Positions 16,479-22,636 of a DNA stretch of 23,196 nucleotides are shown here, in pieces (positions within the stretch are counted from its first letter, which is position 1; each line of letters begins with the position of its first letter). Made by a program: the position numbers and the translations under genes. Source of the stretch: Chitinophagaceae bacterium. GTDB lineage: Bacteria; Bacteroidota; Bacteroidia; Chitinophagales; Chitinophagaceae. Under the pieces are notes generated by a model that worked only from the letters and a program-made list of their open reading frames with translations, was not told where the DNA came from and searched no databases. The stretch is taken from positions 1 to 23,196 of the forward strand of contig JAFMJX010000007.1 of NCBI GenBank assembly GCA_017853235.1, in the 5' to 3' direction.

Positions 16479-17045
16479 TTAATTTTTTAACCAGTTATTT
16501 AAAATGTCAGCTCCCATAGGTGTTAATACACTTTCGGGATGAAATTGTACTCCTTTTACATCATACGTACGATGTTCTAGTGACATAACATATCCTAAAT
16601 CATCTTTAGAAGTAATAATTAAATCCGAAGGAAAATTTTGCGCGTCCACTACCCAACTATGATAACGACCTACTGTAATTTCGGAAGGCAAACCCTTCCA
16701 TAAAATACTAGGAGCCGTTTGGGTAATTTTAGTAGCAATCCCATGATACACTTTTTTTAAATTTGTCAAGGTTGCTCCAAATGCTTCTCCAATTGCTTGC
16801 TCACCTAAACATACCCCTAATATAGATTTAGTGGCTGCATATTCTTTAATTAGAGGCAACAGCAACCCTGATTCGGAGGGAATGCCAGGACCTGGAGATA
16901 ATAAAATTTTATCATAGCCTTTTACTTTTTCTAATGGAATTTCATCGTTTCTAAAAACATCCACAGTACCCTTAGAAATTTCTTGAATCAATTGCACAAG
17001 GTTATATGTAAAAGAATCATAATTATCAAATACCAATATTTTCAT
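16479..17045 (-). CDS. trpG: Anthranilate synthase, glutamine amidotransferase component
   Basis: 188 residues, class I amidotransferase that feeds ammonia to TrpE. Visible are FDNYDSFTYNLVQ, LLSPGPGIPSESG and the triad Cys79 (GVCLGEQAIG), His169 and Glu171 (GVQFHPES). The residue three after the nucleophile is Glu82, where enterobacterial TrpG has His (CLGHQ). In many bacteria this subunit is shared with aminodeoxychorismate synthase; that cannot be decided here. It lies 21 nt after trpE and 28 nt before trpD. Confidence 0.95.
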   Translation of the reverse strand: MKILVFDNYDSFTYNLVQLIQEISKGTVDVFRNDEIPLEKVKGYDKILLSPGPGIPSESGLLLPLIKEYAATKSILGVCLGEQAIGEAFGATLTNLKKVYHGIATKITQTAPSILWKGLPSEITVGRYHSWVVDAQNFPSDLIITSKDDLGYVMSLEHRTYDVKGVQFHPESVLTPMGADILNNWLKN

Positions 17046-17066
17046 AGTTGTAAAGTATTAATACAA

Positions 17067-18479
17067 TTAGCCGTGAATTTTTTCAGCCAATTGAATAGCA
17101 GTTTTTAAAGCATTTAATTTATTATTCACTTCTTGTAGTTCATTTTCAGGAACACTTGCTGCTACTACCCCTGCCCCAGCCTGATAAGTCAAAGTGTTAT
17201 GTTGACTTAAAAAAGTTCGAATCATAATAGCTTGATTGCAATTTCCATTGAATCCTACAAATCCAATACAACCCCCATAGTAAGATCTTTGAGTGGGTTC
17301 CATAGCATCTATAATTTGCATGGCTTTAAATTTAGGAGCCCCGCTTAGAGTGCCTGCTGGAAAAGTTTTAGCGATTAAATGAAAAGGATTAGATCCCGGA
17401 GAAACTTTACCTTCCACTTCACTCACCAAATGTATCACATGACTATAATAATGAACTTGACGATACTGTTTTACCTTAACCTCTGAGCAAACTCTACTTA
17501 AATCATTTCTAGCCAAATCCACCAACATCACATGCTCTGCATTTTCCTTAGGATCATCCAAAAGTTTTTGTGTCATTAAAGCATCTGTTTCTTCGTCCCC
17601 ACTTCTTTTAAAAGTGCCCGCGATAGGATGCACAACTGCCTTACCTTTTTGAATGACAATTTGCGCTTCAGGGGATGAACCCATTAATTTATAATCCCCA
17701 TAATCAAAGAAAAATAAATAAGGGCTTGGATTAATATTACGCAGGGTTCGATACACATTAAATTCATCTCCTTGAAAAGATTGCTGAAATCGTCTACTTA
17801 AAACTATTTGAAAGACATCGCCACGCATGCAATGTTGTATCCCTTTTTCCACCGCTTCTTTAAATTCCTCATTGGTTTGATTGGAACTTTCGGATCCTTT
17901 CATGACAAAAGGATATTGTGGCACGTCTTTGCTTTTAATAAAAGATAACAATGCACTGTATTCCGACTCCAATCCATTTAATTTATTTTCACAAATAAAA
18001 ATTTCGTCTTTAAAATGATTAAAAGCAATCACATATTGATACAAACGATAACGCATTAAAGGAATAATATCTTTTTCTTTTTTGGTTACTATTGTTTCAA
18101 AAAATGGAATGGCATCATAAGCCGTATAACCATAAAGCCCTTGCGCAAAAGCAGCTTCCTTATCCCCTGAATCCTTCATCTCATATTGTTGCATATAAGA
18201 CCATAAGCGATCTGGCACTTCAAACACATTAGGTATGGACTCCTTTTGTGGTTCTTGTTGTGGATATTTAAATTCAATTTGCTCTTGCGATGTTATTTCT
18301 ATTCCTCCAATTGCATGCACACAAATAAAAGAAAAACTATTTTCAGAAGCATGCGAATCGGTGCTTTCCAATAATATAGTATCTCTAAATCGATCACGGA
18401 GTCTCAAATAAATGCCTACTGGCGTATAGGTATCCGCCAACATTTTAGTCACTTCCGTTTGAATGATCACCTTTTTCAT
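17067..18479 (-). CDS. trpE: Anthranilate synthase component I
   Basis: 470 residues, the first committed enzyme of tryptophan synthesis (chorismate to anthranilate). The N-terminal part has LLES at 36-39 with Ser50 ten residues on, the known Trp feedback-binding motif, so allosteric inhibition by tryptophan is expected. The C-terminal chorismate-binding domain has GDVFQIVLSRRF, PYLFFFDYGD, MGSSPE, PIAGTFKRSG, LARNDLSRVC, FPAGTLSGAPK and YQAGAGVVAASVPENE in order. The start codon lies 23 nt after the U-run of a leader terminator preceded by a Trp-rich leader peptide, so expression is most likely set by attenuation. It heads the trpEGDCFBA string. Confidence 0.97.
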   Translation of the reverse strand: MKKVIIQTEVTKMLADTYTPVGIYLRLRDRFRDTILLESTDSHASENSFSFICVHAIGGIEITSQEQIEFKYPQQEPQKESIPNVFEVPDRLWSYMQQYEMKDSGDKEAAFAQGLYGYTAYDAIPFFETIVTKKEKDIIPLMRYRLYQYVIAFNHFKDEIFICENKLNGLESEYSALLSFIKSKDVPQYPFVMKGSESSNQTNEEFKEAVEKGIQHCMRGDVFQIVLSRRFQQSFQGDEFNVYRTLRNINPSPYLFFFDYGDYKLMGSSPEAQIVIQKGKAVVHPIAGTFKRSGDEETDALMTQKLLDDPKENAEHVMLVDLARNDLSRVCSEVKVKQYRQVHYYSHVIHLVSEVEGKVSPGSNPFHLIAKTFPAGTLSGAPKFKAMQIIDAMEPTQRSYYGGCIGFVGFNGNCNQAIMIRTFLSQHNTLTYQAGAGVVAASVPENELQEVNNKLNALKTAIQLAEKIHG

Positions 18480-18502
18480 TTTTTAATTTTCAGACATTAT
18501 TT

Positions 18503-18538
18503 AAAAAAATAAACCCCGACAATGATGTCGGGGTTTAT
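18503..18538 (-). terminator. trp attenuator (leader terminator)
   Basis: On the - strand ATAAACCCCGACA (18538-18526) pairs perfectly with TGTCGGGGTTTAT (18521-18509) across a TCAT loop, and is followed by a run of U ending at 18503. A 13-bp stem with a GC-rich core plus seven consecutive U (the last stem base and six more) is a strong intrinsic terminator. It stands between the leader peptide and trpE, so it would stop transcription before the structural genes unless prevented. Confidence 0.92.
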
Positions 18539-18580
18539 GTAATATTTGACAATATAGTTATGCCACTACAATACCCCAAC
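18527..18580 (-). promoter_or_regulatory. trp antiterminator pairing
   Basis: On the - strand GTTGGGGT (18580-18573), just before the leader stop codon, can pair with ACCCCGAC (18534-18527), the core of the terminator's 5' arm: eight consecutive pairs, one of them U-G. The two structures share the 5' arm and exclude each other. A ribosome at the leader stop codon would cover GTTGGGGT and let the terminator form; a ribosome stalled on the Trp codons leaves it free, since 12 nt separate the last Trp codon from it. Confidence 0.75.
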
Positions 18581-18609
18581 GGATTTTGTATGCCACCACC
18601 ATATATTGT
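18549..18609 (-). promoter_or_regulatory. Possible anti-antiterminator stem in the trp leader
   Basis: ACAATATA (18609-18602, - strand), directly before the Trp codons, is an exact complement of TATATTGT (18556-18549), directly before the attenuator. This 8-bp A/U-rich stem would enclose the Trp codons and the antiterminator 5' segment. A ribosome stalled at Trp would cover its first arm. It could be the counterpart of the 1:2 stem of enterobacterial leaders, but its low stability makes this tentative. Confidence 0.4.
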
Positions 18610-18622
18610 TTGATTGAATCAT
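18566..18622 (-). CDS. trpL: trp operon leader peptide with three consecutive Trp codons
   Basis: An ORF of 18 codons plus TAG encodes MIQSNNIWWWHTKSVGVL. Codons 8-10 are TGG TGG TGG. Tryptophan is rare, and three adjacent Trp codons in a short ORF placed between a promoter and an intrinsic terminator just upstream of trpE is the hallmark of ribosome-mediated transcription attenuation. The stop codon lies four bases after the antiterminator 5' segment, the position needed for a terminating ribosome to mask it. The ATG is only 6 nt after a good -7 box, so the mRNA may be leaderless or nearly so. The peptide itself probably has no function beyond being translated. No conventional Shine-Dalgarno is visible, which is common in Bacteroidota. 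Confidence 0.85.
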   Translation of the reverse strand: MIQSNNIWWWHTKSVGVL

Positions 18623-18628
18623 TGCATG

Positions 18629-18660
18629 CAAATTTAGGACATTAAAAAGTTCAAACCAAA
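18629..18660 (-). promoter_or_regulatory. trp promoter, Bacteroidota type
   Basis: On the - strand TTTG (18660-18657), 20 nt spacer, TAAATTTG (18636-18629). This matches both elements and the spacing of the Bacteroidota housekeeping promoter (TTTG, 19-21 nt, TAnnTTTG). It lies directly after a possible hisB terminator and directly before the leader peptide, so the predicted start of transcription is within a few bases of the leader ATG. Confidence 0.75.
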
Positions 18661-18666
18661 AAAACT

Positions 18667-18693
18667 AAAAAAAACAGGCTATCGGCCGTTAGC
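18667..18693 (-). terminator. Possible intrinsic terminator after hisB
   Basis: Just past the hisB stop the - strand has the imperfect inverted repeat GCTAACGGCCGATAGC (18693-18678), a 4-bp stem with an A-A mismatch and a further C-G pair, and eight consecutive T (18674-18667) follow after a 3-nt gap. The U-run is convincing but the stem is short, so termination is probably partial. Its place before the trp promoter suggests that the upstream his transcript ends here. Confidence 0.4.
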
Positions 18694-18694
18694 A

Positions 18695-19825
18695 CTATAA
18701 AACCCCCTTGGTGCTGGGTAATTGATCGCTAAAAGGATTGCGTTTTATGGACATTTTAATGGCCTTCGCAAAGGCTTTAAAAATGGCTTCAATTTTATGA
18801 TGTTCATTCTCCCCTTGACAACTCATATTCAAGTTGCATTTGGCCGCATCACTAAATGACTTGAAAAAGTGGAAAAACATTTCAGTGGGCATTTCCCCAA
18901 CTTTTTCTCTTTTAAATTGTGCGTCCCAAACAATCCAGCTTCTGCCGCCAAAATCTATCAACACTTTAGCTTCTGCCTCATCCATGGGCAGTGCATAGCC
19001 ATATCTTTCCATTCCGCGTTTATCTATCAAACCTAATGCAAAAGCTTCGCCTAAAGCAATACCCACATCTTCGATAGTATGATGTTCATCAATATGCAAA
19101 TCACCCTTACATTGAATGGTTAAGTCAATCCCACCATGTCGTGCAATTTGTTCTAACATGTGATCAAAAAATCCCAACCCAGTATGTATCTGAGCTTCCC
19201 CTTTCCCATCCAAATTCACTTCTATACTAATTTGTGTTTCTTTGGTATTTCGTACGTGCTTTATTTTACGAAGTCCCAATTTTAAGAATGTATAAATTTG
19301 ATCCCAAGATTGACCTTCTAAAACAATCGTAGCTTGATATGCATTTTTTTGTTCTTCGGTCAAAGAATGTAATCCGGAATGTAAATAAATAGCCTTGCAT
19401 CCCAAATTTTGAGCCAATTCAATATCACTCCATCTGTCCCCAATGACATAGGAATTTCCTATATCAAATTGCGGATTGTTTATAATATGTTTTAGCATAC
19501 CCGTTCCAGGTTTGCGTGTTGGAGCATTGTCTTTTGCAAAGCTTGCATCAATATGTATTTCATCAAAAACAAAACCTTCCCCTTGTAAAGTACGAAGCAT
19601 TAAATTTTGATAGGGTTCAAAATGAGCAGTAGGATACCCATCTGTTCCTAATCCATCTTGATTACTCACCAAAATTTTATAAAAATCAAAATCCGAAGCA
19701 ATCTTACTTAAATGAGTGATAGCACCTGCAACAAAACTCGTTTTTTCAACATGATCAATTTGAAAATCACTAGGTGGTTCTTGTAAAATGACTCCATCAC
19801 GGTCAATAAATAAAATAGGCTTCAT
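18695..19825 (-). CDS. hisB: Bifunctional histidinol-phosphatase / imidazoleglycerol-phosphate dehydratase
   Basis: 376 residues, a HAD phosphatase (about 1-170) fused to IGPD (about 180-376), catalysing steps 8 and 6 of histidine synthesis. The phosphatase half has the nucleophile motif FIDRDGVIL (Asp8, Asp10), ILVSNQDGLG and GDRWSDIELA (Asp130, Asp134). The region equivalent to the zinc loop of E. coli HisB-N (residues about 91-105) has no cysteine, so that zinc site is absent. The dehydratase half has the manganese-binding histidine motifs: HTGLGFFDHMLEQIARH (His214, His222, His230), DEHHTIEDVG (His248, His249) and ENEHHKIEAIFKAFAKA. It is 20 nt downstream of the cytochrome c gene and upstream of the trp promoter. 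Confidence 0.96.
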   Translation of the reverse strand: MKPILFIDRDGVILQEPPSDFQIDHVEKTSFVAGAITHLSKIASDFDFYKILVSNQDGLGTDGYPTAHFEPYQNLMLRTLQGEGFVFDEIHIDASFAKDNAPTRKPGTGMLKHIINNPQFDIGNSYVIGDRWSDIELAQNLGCKAIYLHSGLHSLTEEQKNAYQATIVLEGQSWDQIYTFLKLGLRKIKHVRNTKETQISIEVNLDGKGEAQIHTGLGFFDHMLEQIARHGGIDLTIQCKGDLHIDEHHTIEDVGIALGEAFALGLIDKRGMERYGYALPMDEAEAKVLIDFGGRSWIVWDAQFKREKVGEMPTEMFFHFFKSFSDAAKCNLNMSCQGENEHHKIEAIFKAFAKAIKMSIKRNPFSDQLPSTKGVL

Positions 19826-19845
19826 GATAACTTTTATTGTAATGT

Positions 19846-20244
19846 TTACTTTTTAACTACCGTCTTTTTTACTTGAGCAATAGTCACCAAAGAAGCTTTA
19901 TTACTCCAGCTATTCCTAATATAGGATAGTACATCTGCAATAGCCGCATCGGTTAAATCAGGGTTGGGTGTCATAGCATTGCTATAATAAGCCCCATCTA
20001 ATGCCACTCTTTCGTTATAGCCTTTTTTAATAATTTTTACTAAACGAGCAATATCATTCCCTATAACATTTGAAGATCCATCTAAAGGTGCATTCATATT
20101 TGGAACACCCCCACCATCCGCCTGATGACACACCAAACATCTTGTTTCATATATTTTCTTTCCGTTGACTAAATTTTGAGACCTCGTTATTGTTGTAAAG
20201 CCCAATAAACCAATCGCCAAAAAAATAAATGCTTTCTGTATCAT
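19846..20244 (-). CDS. Periplasmic c-type cytochrome, class I
   Basis: 132 residues from the ATG at 20244. The frame reaches 20301, but that would overlap the upstream gene and bury the signal peptide; MIQKAFIFLAIGLLGFTTIT is a clean secretion signal and the start is 10 nt after the preceding stop. One heme c site, CLVCH (Cys36, Cys39, His40), is followed by QADGGGVPNMNAPLDGS, and a likely distal heme ligand is Met91 in SNAMTPNPDLTDA. The ending ADVLSYIRNSW is standard for small cytochromes c. It probably takes electrons from the sugar-dehydrogenase-like protein encoded just upstream. It has no known part in histidine synthesis although it sits between hisC and hisB. Confidence 0.9.
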   Translation of the reverse strand: MIQKAFIFLAIGLLGFTTITRSQNLVNGKKIYETRCLVCHQADGGGVPNMNAPLDGSSNVIGNDIARLVKIIKKGYNERVALDGAYYSNAMTPNPDLTDAAIADVLSYIRNSWSNKASLVTIAQVKKTVVKK

Positions 20245-20254
20245 TTTATGAATT

Positions 20255-21511
20255 TTATTTTTGGTAGCTAATTTTAAAAATATTCCCTTTAGCATCATCA
20301 CTCACATATATGGAACCATCAGGCCCTTGCGCTAAACCGCATGGTCTTGCTTTAGCTTGACGAGGATTCATGATTTTTACACCGTTTTCAGTCCCTGCAA
20401 ATCCGTTCGCGAAAATTTCCCAATCTCCCGATACTTTCCCATTTTTAAATGGAACAAATGCTACAAAGAAACCTTCTTGAGGCAATGGGGCACGATTCCA
20501 TGATCCATGAAATGTAATGAAAGCTCCATTTTTATATTTTTCAGGAAATTGATTACCAGTGTAAAATAAAACTGCCATGGGAGCCATATGAGCAGGAAAA
20601 TCTACAATTGGATTAATAAATTTAGCATCCCCTTCTTTTTTTCCATCTCCACCATATTCTGGCGATACTATTTTTTTCTTAACATTAGGATCATAATAAA
20701 CATAAGGCCATCCAGCATTATCTCCTTCTTTAATTTCGTAGAAAGTTTCTGCAGGCAATTCCGCATTTTGAGCATCACTGTATAAAGTAGGATAAAAACT
20801 ATTTAATTGATCACGACCATGTTGAGTCACATATAATTTATTGGTACTCTTATTCCAATCCAAGCCAACCACATTTCTTAAGCCAGTCGCATATCGTTGA
20901 CCATTGCCATAATTTTGATTTTCTTTATTAGCACTGAATTTCCAAATGCCTCCCGCAGAATCCAAGATAGGACAAGGCATCATACCTTGTGAACCTGGCA
21001 TACGATCTTTCACTTGACATGCATTTGAATAGGCACCAATATTGACATATAAATTGTTGTCATTATCAAATGTGATTGATTTTGATTCATGTTGTCTTCT
21101 ATTAATCAATCCGGAAACTACTGTGATGGGTTGTAAAGGATTCATCACTTCATCATTTGCATCTAATTGATACGCATATACATCTTCATTTGAACTAGTA
21201 TAAAGTTTATTTCCTTTCACATAAATTCCAGTACCAGGATAATTTCCCCATCCTGTATTTTTATCAGCAACCCCATCTCCATTGGTATCTTCTAAGCGTA
21301 GAATGGACTTTCCTTCCTTATTGGGGTTATTTAATTTTGCAAACAACACTCCTTTTGAAGTCACTGCAATATGTCTTGGACTGCCCAAGTTTTGAGCAAA
21401 TAGATTGGCCTTAAAACCAGAAGGCAAGGTAAGCCCTGCATTTTCTTGCGCAGGAACGCTCAAGGCAAGTGTAAACATCCCAATCATTAAAAAAACAAAA
21501 TGTTTATTCAT
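20255..21511 (-). CDS. PQQ-dependent sugar (sorbosone) dehydrogenase-like protein
   Basis: 418 residues with a signal peptide (MNKHFVFLMIGMFTLALSVPAQ). It looks like the six-bladed beta-propeller of soluble glucose/sorbosone dehydrogenases: LPSGFKANLFAQNLGSPRHI at the start, RRQHESKSITFDNDNNLYV with His141 as a candidate catalytic base, RYATGLRNVVGLDWN, EIKEGDNAGWPYVYYDP, FITFHGSWNRAP and a last blade with PCGLAQGPDGSIYVSDD. A calcium-loop-like LEDTNGDGVAD is at 73-83. PQQ binding is an inference from the family. The gene directly downstream encodes a cytochrome c, a sensible electron acceptor, so together they may oxidise a periplasmic sugar or alcohol. It starts 44 nt after hisC, where only a partial -7 match (TAAATTGT) is seen. 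Confidence 0.85.
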   Translation of the reverse strand: MNKHFVFLMIGMFTLALSVPAQENAGLTLPSGFKANLFAQNLGSPRHIAVTSKGVLFAKLNNPNKEGKSILRLEDTNGDGVADKNTGWGNYPGTGIYVKGNKLYTSSNEDVYAYQLDANDEVMNPLQPITVVSGLINRRQHESKSITFDNDNNLYVNIGAYSNACQVKDRMPGSQGMMPCPILDSAGGIWKFSANKENQNYGNGQRYATGLRNVVGLDWNKSTNKLYVTQHGRDQLNSFYPTLYSDAQNAELPAETFYEIKEGDNAGWPYVYYDPNVKKKIVSPEYGGDGKKEGDAKFINPIVDFPAHMAPMAVLFYTGNQFPEKYKNGAFITFHGSWNRAPLPQEGFFVAFVPFKNGKVSGDWEIFANGFAGTENGVKIMNPRQAKARPCGLAQGPDGSIYVSDDAKGNIFKISYQK

Positions 21512-21555
21512 GGTTATATTTTTAGAAACACAATTTAGTGAAATGTTATTATATG

Positions 21556-22626
21556 TTATGCATTATCCGGTGTGATACCTAACCACTGTGCAATGGCATC
21601 CACTAAATGTGTATTCTCGCTCTCTGTTCCAATAGTGATTCTTAAACAATCCTCACAAAATTCCACATTTGAACGATCTCTCACCACAATACCCTGGGTT
21701 AACAAATATTGATATAGTTGAGTGGCATTTTGCACTTTGACTAACAAGAAATTAGTGTCAGAAGGATATACCTGAAGTATACCAGGCATACTTAATAAAA
21801 CCTCCGCTAAAGCCTCTCTCATTTCCACCAAATGTTGAATCATATCATTTACTTGACCCACTTCCTCCAATGCTTTAATAGCTAATTGTTGTGATGCTAT
21901 ATTGATATTATAAGGCGGCTTTACTTTGTTTAAATACTCAATGACCGGTTCGTTTGCAAAACAAATTCCAATTCGAAGACCCGCTAAACCCCATGCTTTA
22001 CTTAATGTTTGTAACACCACTAAATTGGGATAATCTACCAGAGACTGAATAAATGATTTTTGTTGTGAAAAATTTATGTAGGCTTCATCCACAACCACCA
22101 ATCCATTAAAATTATTAAGCACCATTTCAATATCCAGAACATGTAAAGAATTTCCAGTTGGATTATTAGGAGAGCATATCCAAATGATCTTAGTTTGAGC
22201 ATCTACTAGTTGCTCTATATGTGCCATATTTAATTGAAAATCGGGTAATAAAGGAGCCGTTCTAATTTCAACATTATTAATATTCGCACTTACTTCATAC
22301 ATACCATAGGTAGGAGGACAAATAATGACATTATCTTTCCCAGGCTCACAAAAACTTCGGTATAATAAATCAATGCATTCGTCACTTCCATTTCCAATAA
22401 AAATTTGAGTGGCTGGCACCTTTTTAATAAACGATAATTTATCCTTTATTTTCATTTGCATGGGATCTGGATACCTATTATACCATGTGGTCAAAGGCGA
22501 ACCCAAACTATTTTCATTCGCATCTAATAATATTTTTGCCTCTCCACTAAATTCATCTTTGGCAGAAGAATATGGTTTTAACTTTTCAATATTAGGACGC
22601 ACTAATTTTTTAATATCAAATGACAT
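21556..22626 (-). CDS. hisC: Histidinol-phosphate aminotransferase
   Basis: 356 residues, fold-type I PLP enzyme converting imidazole acetol phosphate to histidinol phosphate with glutamate (step 7). Visible are the substrate/start segment LLDANENSLGSP, NGSDECIDLL, CPPTYGMY, CSPNNPTGNS, VVDEAYINF and the PLP lysine Lys210 in TLSKAWGLAGLRIG with Arg218. The C-terminal VRDRSNVEFCEDCLRITIGT is typical of HisC. It starts 10 nt after hisD, so the two are cotranscribed. The next gene downstream is not hisB but the sugar-dehydrogenase-like gene. Confidence 0.96.
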   Translation of the reverse strand: MSFDIKKLVRPNIEKLKPYSSAKDEFSGEAKILLDANENSLGSPLTTWYNRYPDPMQMKIKDKLSFIKKVPATQIFIGNGSDECIDLLYRSFCEPGKDNVIICPPTYGMYEVSANINNVEIRTAPLLPDFQLNMAHIEQLVDAQTKIIWICSPNNPTGNSLHVLDIEMVLNNFNGLVVVDEAYINFSQQKSFIQSLVDYPNLVVLQTLSKAWGLAGLRIGICFANEPVIEYLNKVKPPYNINIASQQLAIKALEEVGQVNDMIQHLVEMREALAEVLLSMPGILQVYPSDTNFLLVKVQNATQLYQYLLTQGIVVRDRSNVEFCEDCLRITIGTESENTHLVDAIAQWLGITPDNA

Positions 22627-22636
22627 AAAATCAAAT

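Noticed and set aside
18483..18497. Four-codon ORF (ATG TCT GAA AAT TAA, - strand) between the attenuator and trpE
   Set aside because: It has no Trp codons, lies after the terminator and is short enough to be expected by chance in AT-rich DNA.
18480..18694. T-box riboswitch or TRAP-type control of trp
   Set aside because: There is no T-box sequence or long stem I, and no series of GAG/UAG triplets as needed for TRAP; the Trp-rich ORF explains the terminator better.
20245..20301. N-terminal extension of the cytochrome c
   Set aside because: It would overlap the dehydrogenase gene and push the signal peptide inward; the ATG at 20244 is preferred.
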